Shown here: piece after piece, positions 19,277 to 28,692 of the stretch
Numbering within the stretch: the stretch's first letter is position 1
How the letters are laid out: each line of letters opens with the position of its first letter
Assembly: GCA_019359075.1 (NCBI GenBank)
Contig: JAHHIB010000022.1
Span: 16,546-80,545, forward strand
DNA from: Kalymmatonema hyalinum WJT4-NPBG1
GTDB lineage: Bacteria > Cyanobacteriota > Cyanobacteriia > Cyanobacteriales > Nostocaceae
Direction of reading: 5' to 3'
Length of the DNA: 64,000 bases
Translations under genes and position numbers: made by a program
The notes under the pieces: model-generated
Told to the model about the DNA's origin: nothing
Databases searched by the model: none
What the model saw: the letters and a program-made list of their open reading frames with translations, nothing else

Positions 19277-20314
19277 TTAGGGTTGCACCATCACCTTAAT
19301 CGCTTCCCTGCTGTCCATTGCTGCGTATCCAGAGGGAACGCCATTGAGGTCAACAGTGAGATCCAAGACGGGGGAAGAGTCCAGTTTACCTGCTACCACG
19401 TCGGTAAGTAGTTCGGGAATGTAGGCACGGGCTGGGGCAACTCCGCCGCGTAAGGCGATGTTTGAAAAGAACATCCGCCCCAAATTGATTGTCTCGCTAC
19501 CGTGGGGTACTCCCACAAAGCCGATCGCCCCGCCAGGACGCGCAATTCCTATTGCTGTATCCATAGATGATTCGGTTCCGACGCATTCCAGCACCGACTC
19601 CACGCCGCCCTTGGTCATCTCTTGAACTTCGCTAATCGCCTGCTTATCTCTACTTGTCACCACATCGGTAGCCCCGAAGCGCCGCGCAATTTCTAAACGT
19701 TTTTCATGACGACCAAGGATGATGATGCGTTCTGCTCCCAACCGCTTCGCTGCCAGTACGCTGCACAGCCCAACAGCACCATCGCCAATGACCGCCGCTG
19801 TACCCCCTGGCTGCACTCCAGCAGAAACCGCCGCGTGATGGCCAGTTGACATGACATCGGTGAGAGGCAGAATTGCCTTGAGCATGGCATCATCACCCTC
19901 GACTGCGGGGGGTACTACAACCAGGGTGCCGTCAGCAAAGGGCGCACGTACGGCTTCTGCTTGCCCGCCGTCGTTGGATTCTCCGCCCCAAAAGTCACCT
20001 TGAACACAGGAAGTCTGTAACCCCTGACCGCAGAATTCGCAGGTGCCATCGGAAAAGGCGAAGGGGGCAAGGACGTAATCCCCTTTTTTAATATTACGGA
20101 CATCGGAACCAACTTCCTCGACTATGCCCATCCACTCGTGACCTGTGCGCCACCCCGGTTTCCAATTCTCCAACCCTCGGTAAAACCACAAATCTGATCC
20201 GCAGATGCAAGCGTGGGTGATTCGGACAATTGCATCGGTGGGTTGCTGAATTTTTGGGTCAGGAACGTTCTCAACTCGCACGTCGCCAGGTCCGTGGTAA
20301 ACGGTTGCTCGCAT
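19277..20314 (-). CDS. Zinc-dependent alcohol dehydrogenase family protein
   Basis: CICGSDLWFYRG, GHEWMGIVEEVG, GDGAVGLCSVLAAKRLGAERIIILG. Confidence 0.92.
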   Translation of the reverse strand: MRATVYHGPGDVRVENVPDPKIQQPTDAIVRITHACICGSDLWFYRGLENWKPGWRTGHEWMGIVEEVGSDVRNIKKGDYVLAPFAFSDGTCEFCGQGLQTSCVQGDFWGGESNDGGQAEAVRAPFADGTLVVVPPAVEGDDAMLKAILPLTDVMSTGHHAAVSAGVQPGGTAAVIGDGAVGLCSVLAAKRLGAERIIILGRHEKRLEIARRFGATDVVTSRDKQAISEVQEMTKGGVESVLECVGTESSMDTAIGIARPGGAIGFVGVPHGSETINLGRMFFSNIALRGGVAPARAYIPELLTDVVAGKLDSSPVLDLTVDLNGVPSGYAAMDSREAIKVMVQP

Positions 20315-20431
20315 TGTCTGAATCCTTAGGAATTATTTTTTGCACCAAATAATAACGCTTCCTCGCTGAGCTGATATACACCTTCAGACCTAAGCCTGGC
20401 GCTTGATAAACTCTGACATAAAATCAGCAAA

Positions 20432-21832
20432 TTACGACAAATTCATCGGCAACCGCACCTGAAATCTGGTGTCCCCTGGCTGAGATAACAGCCGAATATC
20501 ACCCTCATGCTGTCCCACAACAATCCGGTAGACAATATGCAAACCTAATCCAGTCCCCTCACCGACTCCTTTAGTTGTAAAAAATGGCTCGAAAATGTGA
20601 GACTGAACCTCTGGGGGAATTCCCGGACCATTGTCAGCAATTTCCACGAGTAAAAAGTCAGTTTCGCAATTGGTGCGAATCCAGATTTGACCACCTTGCC
20701 CGTTGACAGCATCGATCGCATTATCAATCAAATTCGTCCAGACTTGATTGAGTTCTCTGCCATAGGCACTGATAATCGGCACGTCACAGTCATACTCCCG
20801 CGTGACCACCACATTACTGTGCTTGAGCTTATGATTCAGAATTGTGAGAGTACTTTCTATACCATCGTGTACGTCTATTTCTTGAAGGGATGCCCGATCC
20901 ATGTAGGAATAATCTTTGACGGCATCAACTAAGGTAGAAATTCGGGTTGTACAATGCTCAAGTTCGTCTAACAAACCCCATTCTTGTAACGTTATTTCTG
21001 TCCAAGTCAGGACGTTACCAAGCAAGAATTCACCTACATTTTTCTTAACATTCTCCAGCCATTCGATATCAAGCCCTGCTGTAACTAACGTGGGAGCAAG
21101 TTTCCAACCATTGCCAACGTTGTGTGCTTCTAGCCATTGCGTCACTTCATCCTCGCGATCGCTTTGCGTTAATGGATCGAGTCTGGTTGCTGTTCTAGCA
21201 GTGGCGATCGCATCTTGCTGCAACTTGGCAACAAACGCTTTTTGGTCGCAGGTCATTTCTTTTTGATTCAGCTTTACCGTCAATGGCTGCAACACCTGCC
21301 TAGTTTGGCGTAATTGTCCCACGGCTCTGCGACATGCGGAAGCCGGGTTATTCAACTCGTGTGCCAGACCTGCTGCTAAAGTGCCTAATGCTACCAGTTT
21401 TTCTCTGTGCTGTGATATCGTCTGTACCGCTTGCAACCGTTCTGCCATTGTGCGGAGAATTTCGGTCATGACGCAAGTACAACTCGAAAGCATTTCCCAA
21501 AACACCTGGTTTGGCAATTCCAGAATATGGCTACGAGTCACAGCACGACCAGTAGCCCAGAAATGTGTCTGACCCATTAACACAGGCAATTCACCAAACA
21601 GCGTTTTTGGTTCGTACATCGCCAACAAAATCTCTTGATTGCCAACTTTCTGCGTAATCCGAACTTGACCTTCTAGGAGTACAAAAACATGCTCGGCAGG
21701 CTCACCTTCATGGCGATGAATTTCTCCAGGTTCTCGCCATACCTCGACACCTTGATCAAGTAGCCATTGCAACTGTTTGTCTGATAACTTAGAGAAGAGA
21801 GGAACTTGCCGTAAAGTTTCGATATTAAGCAT
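20432..21832 (-). CDS. Cyclic nucleotide-binding domain sensor histidine kinase (paralog 1)
   Basis: N-terminal cNMP-binding fold (EPAEHVFVLLEGQVRITQKVGNQEILLAMYEPKTLFGELPVL), HELNNPASACRRA, NLIDNAIDA, GVGEGTGLGL. Confidence 0.88.
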   Translation of the reverse strand: MLNIETLRQVPLFSKLSDKQLQWLLDQGVEVWREPGEIHRHEGEPAEHVFVLLEGQVRITQKVGNQEILLAMYEPKTLFGELPVLMGQTHFWATGRAVTRSHILELPNQVFWEMLSSCTCVMTEILRTMAERLQAVQTISQHREKLVALGTLAAGLAHELNNPASACRRAVGQLRQTRQVLQPLTVKLNQKEMTCDQKAFVAKLQQDAIATARTATRLDPLTQSDREDEVTQWLEAHNVGNGWKLAPTLVTAGLDIEWLENVKKNVGEFLLGNVLTWTEITLQEWGLLDELEHCTTRISTLVDAVKDYSYMDRASLQEIDVHDGIESTLTILNHKLKHSNVVVTREYDCDVPIISAYGRELNQVWTNLIDNAIDAVNGQGGQIWIRTNCETDFLLVEIADNGPGIPPEVQSHIFEPFFTTKGVGEGTGLGLHIVYRIVVGQHEGDIRLLSQPGDTRFQVRLPMNLS

Positions 21833-21846
21833 GATGACACCTTGAG

Positions 21847-22220
21847 TTTATCGAAAATTTTGGGTCTAAAACCCCGTCCTTTTAGGACGGCTTTACTGAT
21901 ACAATCAAAGACGTCACTGACCCACCCGCGACGATGGAGACATAAACCCTAACACCAAAGTTTGCAAGTATTGCAACGGGGAAGAAAAATCGGTAGACCG
22001 GGAAAAGAGAATGGGGCAATGGGAAACATCCCTTGAATCAACAAAACGCATAAGAATTCCTTTTTTTTGGATTTCGATACATATGGCGGTGGGACACACC
22101 GTTATAGTCTGTGGAGCGAACATCTCTACCAAATCCCTCAAGGGTAGAGGCAGTTGCTATGAAGCAGAAACCCAAGTCGTAAGTCTTGAGAATCACCGTC
22201 CCATAAGCCGACGCTGAGGA
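21847..22220 (+). mobile_element. Probable IS200/IS605-type relic (end hairpin plus TnpB C-terminal-tail-like sequence)
   Basis: TTTATCGAAAA...GGTCTAAAACCCCGTCCTTTTAGGACGGCTTT shared with 27562-27608; frame with VGHTVIVCGANIS...ETQVVSLENHRP resembles cyanobacterial TnpB tails. Confidence 0.45.
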
Positions 22221-22222
22221 TG

Positions 22223-22684
22223 TCAAAGCCTACACTCTTCAATTCTCGACACAAGAAAAGGACCAAACCACCACCCCCACCCCACTGGGAAACGCGCAAA
22301 CCGTCCCGGTAGGTGACCAATTGGGGCATTGATATTGAAAGTGAGGTCTGAAAAGTTCAACCAAATGCCTTCTTGACGCCATCCAACGAGATCCCCCCAC
22401 TTCTCGGAGTCTTTTCCAACTTCATCATAAATACGCTTTTGCACACTAAAGCCGAAACGCCCTTTTGAGTATTCCATCCAAAGCTGATCAATTGTGCGAA
22501 GGTCTGTGCAGGGGAATTTGCTAAGGGATTCGCTATCTAGCCAGCCTTGAATTTCCCGACTGGCAACTTTAAGCATGAGCGCTCCCGTTTCCTCATCAGC
22601 TTCTTTCCACTTGCTAGCTTCCAATAGGTCACGCAGTCGGGTATAGTCCGCACCAACATCAGATAATAGTTCCACTTCGGACAC
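22223..22684 (-). CDS. GUN4 domain-containing protein
   Basis: DYTRLRDLLEASKWKEADEETGALML...FPCTDLRTIDQLWMEYSKGRFGFSVQKRIY. Confidence 0.92.
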   Translation of the reverse strand: MSEVELLSDVGADYTRLRDLLEASKWKEADEETGALMLKVASREIQGWLDSESLSKFPCTDLRTIDQLWMEYSKGRFGFSVQKRIYDEVGKDSEKWGDLVGWRQEGIWLNFSDLTFNINAPIGHLPGRFARFPVGWGWWFGPFLVSRIEECRL

Positions 22685-22817
22685 CCGCTCCTCCTAAATC
22701 CCAAAATTTTCAGCACTATGAGTAAATATTAAACCTTGGCTGTACTAGCAATAGAAATCCTAAAATTAGAATTGGAAAATCTCAGCCATAGCTTCCATCC
22801 AATCAGGCGTGAAAATT

Positions 22818-24221
22818 CTACTCACAAACCTTTTGACACGAATTTACACCTTGAATAGGCAAATTCACTCGAAAGCGCGTATCACCAGGTTTAGATTCAA
22901 ACCGAATATCACCGTGATGTTTGTTAACAATAATGCGATAGGCAATTTCCAAACCCAAGCCAGTGCCTTTCCCTACTCCTTTAGTTGTAAAAAATGGTTC
23001 AAAAATCCGAGATTGAATTGCTGGTGGAATACCTACCCCAGTATCCCCAATTTCGATAATCAGACAATTATTTTCTCTATAAGTACGAATCGTCAAATCA
23101 CCTTTGCCATTCATTGCATCTATGCCATTGTCAATTAAATTTGTCCACACTTGGTTAAGTTCACTGGCGTAAGCACAAATTTTTGGTAGAGTGCGGTCAT
23201 ACTCACGCTTAACGATGACTCCCTTTTTAAGGCGATGCTGCAGAATGAGCAAAGTATTTTCAATTCCCTCATGCACATCTATTTCTTGCAGAGGGGCTTG
23301 ATCCATATAGGAATAGCCTTTAATTGCTTTCACCAACTCAGAAATACGGACGGTACTTTGCTCAATTTCGTGGATAAGCCCGAAGGATGAAAGTGTTGCT
23401 TCTAGCCACGTAAGGACATGACTCACACAGTCAACGGGGATGTTGTCAGCAAGAGTATCAAGCTTTTCAGTATTTAGTCCAGCGTTCACCAATGTGGGGG
23501 CAAGTTTCCAACTATTACTAATATCATGGTCTTCTAACCAGTCTGTCACTTCGTCTTCTTGATCGCTACAGGTAATAGGGTCGAGTTTGGACGAGTGACA
23601 AGCGTGTTGTGTTGCTTGATGTTGAATCTCTGTAATGAATTTTAGTTGCTCTTTGGAAAGCAAATTGAGCTGTAAAGCCTGAGTTTGTAAGTTTTGAAAA
23701 TTCTCGCGCAACTGGGAAGCCGCCCGTCGCGCCGCCGCCCCTGGATTATTCAATTCGTGTGCCAAACCTGCTGACATTTTACCTAGCGCTGCCATCTTCT
23801 CTTGCTGCCGCATTTGCGCTTCCACGTCTTTGGTTCGTCCTGCCATTGCGCTGAGAATGACTTCAGCAATAGGCGAACATTCAGTGAGGATATGTCTAAA
23901 TGTTTCAACGTCGATTTGCAAAACGCGGCTGGGTGCGATCGCATGCCCTGAGGCGATCGCACCCGTACCTGTCAGCATTGAAAGTTCGCCCATGAATTCA
24001 CCACACCGATGAACAGCCAGCACTTTTGTTTCAGCGCCAACTTGCTTAGTGATTTCAATTTCGCCTTCTAAGACAACAAAAAAGTGATATTTTGAGTCGC
24101 CTTCACTAAACAGCACATCGCCCGCATTCAGTTGTATTTCTTTACCAAACTGCTTCATCTCCTCCAAAGCATCATCTGGTAATTTAGGAAACAGCGTCAC
24201 TTGATTTGAGTCGTGTAGCAT
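22818..24221 (-). CDS. Cyclic nucleotide-binding domain sensor histidine kinase (paralog 2)
   Basis: Collinear with 20432-21832: cNMP domain, HELNNPGAAARRAASQLR, NLIDNGIDAMNG, GVGKGTGLGLEIAYRI. Confidence 0.9.
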   Translation of the reverse strand: MLHDSNQVTLFPKLPDDALEEMKQFGKEIQLNAGDVLFSEGDSKYHFFVVLEGEIEITKQVGAETKVLAVHRCGEFMGELSMLTGTGAIASGHAIAPSRVLQIDVETFRHILTECSPIAEVILSAMAGRTKDVEAQMRQQEKMAALGKMSAGLAHELNNPGAAARRAASQLRENFQNLQTQALQLNLLSKEQLKFITEIQHQATQHACHSSKLDPITCSDQEDEVTDWLEDHDISNSWKLAPTLVNAGLNTEKLDTLADNIPVDCVSHVLTWLEATLSSFGLIHEIEQSTVRISELVKAIKGYSYMDQAPLQEIDVHEGIENTLLILQHRLKKGVIVKREYDRTLPKICAYASELNQVWTNLIDNGIDAMNGKGDLTIRTYRENNCLIIEIGDTGVGIPPAIQSRIFEPFFTTKGVGKGTGLGLEIAYRIIVNKHHGDIRFESKPGDTRFRVNLPIQGVNSCQKVCE

Positions 24222-24260
24222 GGCAACTCCTTATATGAAATAATATTAAATAATTGTTAC

Positions 24261-24647
24261 CTACCATAACCGTTCAATAGGATAGGCATCAAAAGCTGAA
24301 TCAACACTTAAAATAGGTATTTTTTCTACGAGAGACTGTGCAATTAAAAGTCTGTCAAATGGGTCACGATGGTGAAAAGGTAGAGTAGCAACAACAGCAA
24401 GGTGGTTTATTTTGATGTCTAGTAAATTGAAGTCATTAAGACTGAGTTGCTGCTTGATAAACACCTCAAATGGCAGATAAAAACTCAGCTTGCCTATGCT
24501 TTGTTTAATTGCCATCTCCCACACACTAGCAGTACTAAGCAGAATTTTGTTATCTTGATCGTCAATTAACGCTCGTACTGTAGCACTAAGTTTCTGAATG
24601 TCCAGAATGTACCAAATAAAGATATGAGTGTCTATCAACAGCCTCAT
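24261..24647 (-). CDS. VapC-like PIN domain toxin
   Basis: MRLLIDTHIFIWYILD...SVWEMAIKQSIGKL...HHRDPFDRLLIAQSL. Confidence 0.9.
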   Translation of the reverse strand: MRLLIDTHIFIWYILDIQKLSATVRALIDDQDNKILLSTASVWEMAIKQSIGKLSFYLPFEVFIKQQLSLNDFNLLDIKINHLAVVATLPFHHRDPFDRLLIAQSLVEKIPILSVDSAFDAYPIERLW

Positions 24648-24868
24648 TACATATAGTCCTTGAAATCTTCTAACGGTTCGTCGAAATCATCGGATATTGT
24701 AATCAAGCCTTTAGCACTCCCAGCACGGCGACGCTTCACTGACGATATAGGAGTTAATTTGACAACAGGTTGATTGTCTTTTGTAATCACGATTTCTTCG
24801 CCACTCATGGCGGCTTCAATTAATTCAGGCAAACTTTTACATGCTTCAGCGAGAGTTATTTCTTGCAT
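24647..24868 (-). CDS. Phd/YefM-family antitoxin
   Basis: MQEITLAEACKSLPELIEAAMSGEEIVITKDNQPVVKLTPI; 1-bp overlap with the toxin. Confidence 0.9.
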   Translation of the reverse strand: MQEITLAEACKSLPELIEAAMSGEEIVITKDNQPVVKLTPISSVKRRRAGSAKGLITISDDFDEPLEDFKDYM

Positions 24869-24942
24869 GGCTGTTACCTCTTTGTTCCTAATTCATACTT
24901 ACATCAAAAATTGGTTGTTTGATGCAAAAACCTCAGTTTAGT

Positions 24943-25569
24943 TTATCCAACTGGGAGATGATTTCCTGAAGTAAAAGACGACATACACTCATATCGATAC
25001 TCGTGGCTGACACATCCCTTAAAAAAGTCCGCGTTTTCCTTTGTGGACACGCGCTTAAATCCAAGTGATTTAATGAGTTCAATGGACGCGACGTTACGAG
25101 TGTCTATCTCGGCTGCCACAAGGTTGACTTGATAGTCGTTGAAAAGATGATTTAGCAGTTGTAAACATCCTTCTTTTGCATAACCTTGTCGCCAGAATGA
25201 TGGGAAAATCATGTAGGCGATTGGCTTTGCCACTGCCCCTTGGGCAATCGCCGCTGTCCGGTTGGCATATACTGTTGCTTCCAATGTTCCAATATATCTT
25301 CCAGCGCGAAGACTCACAGCCCAATTCAGCCATGCTTGTTGCCCGTTAGGAGAAAGTCTTGAAGATAGCGCACGGTATCGAGCCTCCAAAACCTGCAATG
25401 ATATAGGAGGCTCCTGTGGGATAAACTGATAAAGCCTTTCATCCTGCAATTCCCTGTAGATATGTACTGCATGAGATGCCACCAGTGGCTCAAGCAACAG
25501 CCGTGAAGTCTCAAGTGTTGTTTCAGGTGCAATCAGTTGCATCATTATAATACTGTTGTTATGAGGCAT
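24943..25569 (-). CDS. GNAT family N-acetyltransferase with in-frame repeat insertion
   Basis: LETSRLLLEPLVASHAVHIYRELQ...MIFPSFWRQGYAKEGC...NVASIELIKSLGFKRV. Confidence 0.85.
   Translation of the reverse strand: MPHNNSIIMMQLIAPETTLETSRLLLEPLVASHAVHIYRELQDERLYQFIPQEPPISLQVLEARYRALSSRLSPNGQQAWLNWAVSLRAGRYIGTLEATVYANRTAAIAQGAVAKPIAYMIFPSFWRQGYAKEGCLQLLNHLFNDYQVNLVAAEIDTRNVASIELIKSLGFKRVSTKENADFFKGCVSHEYRYECMSSFTSGNHLPVG
25217..25251 (-). repeat. Dispersed repeat copy 3 inside the GNAT CDS
   Basis: GCGATTGCCCAAGGGGCAGTGGCAAAGCCAATCGC on the minus strand, identical to 1023-1057. Confidence 0.9.
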
Positions 25570-25589
25570 TAATGTTATGAGGCATTAAT
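25558..25589. repeat. Perfect 16-bp tandem duplication GTTATGAGGCATTAAT x2
   Basis: Read directly; at the GNAT start / truncated antitoxin junction. Confidence 0.9.
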
Positions 25590-25670
25590 GATAATTTCTT
25601 CGCCATTGATTAGTGCCTCGATTAATTCAGGCAATTGTTTAGATGCTTCAGCGAGAGTTATTTGCTGCAT
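25575..25670 (-). pseudogene. Truncated Phd-family antitoxin
   Basis: MQQITLAEASKQLPELIEALINGEEIIINAS*; N-terminal half homologous to 24647-24868, then stop. Confidence 0.8.
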
Positions 25671-25859
25671 GGCTGTCACCTTTGAGTGCTAAATCAATGT
25701 TGACATCAAATCCAAGAGATTCCCCGCATTAAGGTTTTCAGTTCATTGCAATACACCGCGCTTGTAGAGGCACTAAGCTTTGCTGTGCCCCTACGATGTG
25801 GTAAATGCAACGCCAGAGTTGCTGCATCTGGCAGACAACTTGTGAACTCATTTTAAGTA

Positions 25860-27524
25860 TCACAACACGTTGCTGAGGTATCGATGGACAAACTGAACGC
25901 AAATTGAACCCTCACCAACGCCAGAAGCAACTCGCTTCACGGAACCATGACGCACATCACCCACAGCGAAAACGCCGGGGATGTTTGTTTCTAGTAAAAA
26001 AGGGTCGCGTTCTAGCGTCCATCCCTTGATGCGTTGTCCATCTTTTGGCAAATCGGGACCTGTTATGATGTAGCCGCGTTCGTCTCGTTCCACAACACCA
26101 TCTAGCCATTCAGTACGGGGAACTGCGCCAATAAAAATAAACAGAGATGTTGCAGGAACGGTTTGCGTTTCACCTGTTAAAGAATTGTGAATAGTAAGTG
26201 CTTCTAAACTTGTTTCTCCTTTTGCCTCTATCACACTGCTATGTGTCTTGACAGTGATATTTGGTGTTTCTGCAATTTGCTCAATCAGATACTGGGACAT
26301 ACTCTTAGTTAGGGAGTCGCCACGCACCAACATCGTGACTGTGTGGGCGTATCTCGAAAAGTACATTGCAGCTTGTCCGGCTGAGTTTGCCCCACCAATG
26401 ATATAAACTTCTTCACCTTGGCAACTCATCGCTTCTGCCTGTGCGGCACCATAGTAGACCCCAGCACCTGTCAGCCGATCAAGTCCAGCCACATCCAGCC
26501 GCCGCCACGACACACCCAGCGCCAATATCATCGCGTGGCAACTGATTTCGCTACTGTCTCCCAGTTGCACAATTCGATACTGGTCTTCTAAGCGGATACC
26601 CGTAACTTCTTGTGGGGTGAGAATTTCAACGCCAAACCGTCTTGCTTGAGTCACAGCACGCCGTGCCAAATCGCCACCACTCAAACCTGTGGGAAAACCA
26701 AGGTAATTTTCAATACGTGAGCTTGTCCCAGCTTGCCCTCCTGGGGCTTCACGTTCAATCATCACCGTGCGTAGCCCTTCTGATGCGCCATACACCGCAG
26801 CGGCTAAACCACCAGGACCGCCACCAACGATAATCAAATCATAAAACGGTTTTTCTGCTTGAGTTTGCAGCCCAATTTTCTCAGCAATTTGCAGGTTGGT
26901 TGGCTGGATGAGATGGGAACCGTCAGCAAAGAGGACGACGGGCAGGTTTACTTTATCACCGCTAGCATATTCTGTGAGTTTTTGTCCTTCTTCTGATAAT
27001 TCAATATCCATCCACTGGTAAGGCACTTGATTTCGCGCTAGGAAATCTTTAGCCTGATGGGAATGGGGCGACCAGCGGTTACCGATGACGCGAATCCCTT
27101 CAAATGGTGGGTGGAAGTTTGCTTGCCAGTCTTCGAGTAAATCGTCCAGTACTGGATACAAGCGTTCTTCTGGTGGATCCCACGGCTTCATCAAATAGTA
27201 ATCAATTTTTGTGGAGTTGATGGCGCGGATGGCGGCATCGGTATCTGCGTAAGCGGTGAGTAAAGCACGTTTCGCATCCGGGAACATTGATATGGCTTGT
27301 TCCAAAAACTCCACACCGGACATTTGCGGCATCCGTTGATCGACAAGGAACAGCGACACTGCCTGATTACGAAGTTTGAGTTGTTCCAAGGCTTCCAATG
27401 CACTCGCACCAGAATCAGCGCGGATAATTCGGAAGCGATCGCCATATTCTTGCCGTAGATCCCGCGCCACGGCTTGCAAAACTTCTGGGTCATCGTCAAC
27501 CGTTATGATTACAGGTTTAGCCAT
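25860..27524 (-). CDS. Fused response regulator / thioredoxin-reductase-like FAD oxidoreductase
   Basis: N-terminal REC (ITVDDDPEVLQAVARDL...FLVDQRMPQMSG...KPWDPPEERL), middle glutaredoxin-like segment, FAD GGGPGGLAAAVYGASEG, NADPH GGANSAGQAAMY, GVFAVGDVRHGSVKRVASGVGEGS. Confidence 0.92.
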   Translation of the reverse strand: MAKPVIITVDDDPEVLQAVARDLRQEYGDRFRIIRADSGASALEALEQLKLRNQAVSLFLVDQRMPQMSGVEFLEQAISMFPDAKRALLTAYADTDAAIRAINSTKIDYYLMKPWDPPEERLYPVLDDLLEDWQANFHPPFEGIRVIGNRWSPHSHQAKDFLARNQVPYQWMDIELSEEGQKLTEYASGDKVNLPVVLFADGSHLIQPTNLQIAEKIGLQTQAEKPFYDLIIVGGGPGGLAAAVYGASEGLRTVMIEREAPGGQAGTSSRIENYLGFPTGLSGGDLARRAVTQARRFGVEILTPQEVTGIRLEDQYRIVQLGDSSEISCHAMILALGVSWRRLDVAGLDRLTGAGVYYGAAQAEAMSCQGEEVYIIGGANSAGQAAMYFSRYAHTVTMLVRGDSLTKSMSQYLIEQIAETPNITVKTHSSVIEAKGETSLEALTIHNSLTGETQTVPATSLFIFIGAVPRTEWLDGVVERDERGYIITGPDLPKDGQRIKGWTLERDPFLLETNIPGVFAVGDVRHGSVKRVASGVGEGSICVQFVHRYLSNVL

Positions 27525-27561
27525 AGCGCTTCGGTGACCTCCCTTGTTTAATTGCTGGTTT

Positions 27562-28090
27562 TTTATCGAAAAAACTGGGTTTAAAACCCCGTCCTAAAAG
27601 GACGGCTTTGCGCGGTAAAATATGTACACCGAACAACCAACGGATACCTTGAGAGTGAAAATCAGACACGAGTCGGGACCTCCAAACGGTATAAACTGGT
27701 CTGAACCTTGACAACTGAAGTTAGGGGGTTCCAACTAGAAATTGTTGCTTGAAGAGCAGCTTCTGTAGTTGGGTAAAAACTTTACAGTACTTAGGGAGAA
27801 AGCTTCCAGCAATTGGTAGCTCTTTACCGATGGGCAGTCGGGAATCGAAAGCGCCTGGGCAATCAGAGCGTCGGGGATGTGTGGGTAACTGCATGTCTAG
27901 ATAGTGGGTGAAAAACCGGAAACGGTGAGTCCAGTCCTGTTGGCGCAGCCTGCCCGCAGGGCTTAGGCGGGTCTCCCGCCGTAGGGAACTGGCGAACCCG
28001 AAGGGAAACAACCAGGAAATCTAAATCGTGTTAGCGAAGCGGGGCGTTAGCCCGGTTTAGAAGCTTCGCCCTTCTAGGGCGGAGTCATGT
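27562..28090 (+). mobile_element. IS200/IS605-like non-coding relic or MITE bounded by hairpins
   Basis: Left CCGTCCTAAAAGGACGG (27589-27605), right CGCCCTTCTAGGGCG (28067-28081); no transposase ORF; left end matches 21847-21893. Confidence 0.45.
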
Positions 28091-28096
28091 CACATA

Positions 28097-28495
28097 TCAC
28101 ACAAGAAACTCGTATAAACCAATCAGAGTTCCGTCTGGATCTCGAAGATAAGCTGTTTTGATTCCAAAGTAGGGATTATTCATCGGTGCTGCGGTAAAGT
28201 GCACACCCTTATGTCTTAATCGCTGATATTCCTCCTCTAAATCATGCACAGTAAAAATCAATGCCACAGTATCTTGACATTCAGCATGAGCAGGCTTTTC
28301 TGAGTTGTGAATCAATTGTGCCATTTCTTGCCGCCGGAATAGACTTAGTCTCATATCTCCGGCTTTAAACTCAGCATATCCGTCTTCTTCATTTTCTACA
28401 GCAACGTCAAATTCTATGACATCTTTGTAAAACAAAAAACAAGCCTTCCAATCCTTGACAAGTAGTCTTGTGTATGATTTTTTTCCAATTTTCAT
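28097..28495 (-). CDS. VOC family / glyoxalase-like protein
   Basis: MKIGKKSYTRLLVKDWKACFLFYKDVIEFDVAVENEEDGYAEFKAGDMRLSLFRR...YFGIKTAYLRDPDGTLIGLYEF; start at 28495 preferred over 28582. Confidence 0.88.
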   Translation of the reverse strand: MKIGKKSYTRLLVKDWKACFLFYKDVIEFDVAVENEEDGYAEFKAGDMRLSLFRRQEMAQLIHNSEKPAHAECQDTVALIFTVHDLEEEYQRLRHKGVHFTAAPMNNPYFGIKTAYLRDPDGTLIGLYEFLV

Positions 28496-28692
28496 TAACT
28501 TTTTCCCTCTTTTCTTCGCGTCCTTCTCTTCAAGACGGCTTGCGCCGAATGCCTGTTTGCGGTTTGCTAGTCCCTTAAACACAACAGATGCTCGAATTTC
28601 TCCTTAGGACAAGCGTCTTAACATATAAGTGTGATGACTGTAACCAACAATATCAAGAGACAGGCACATTTTTGCACCTTTAATCGCTGATT

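Noticed and set aside
27721-28011. 96-aa ORF within the second IS605-like relic
   Set aside because: Lies in repeat/non-coding relic; no TnpA/TnpB motifs.
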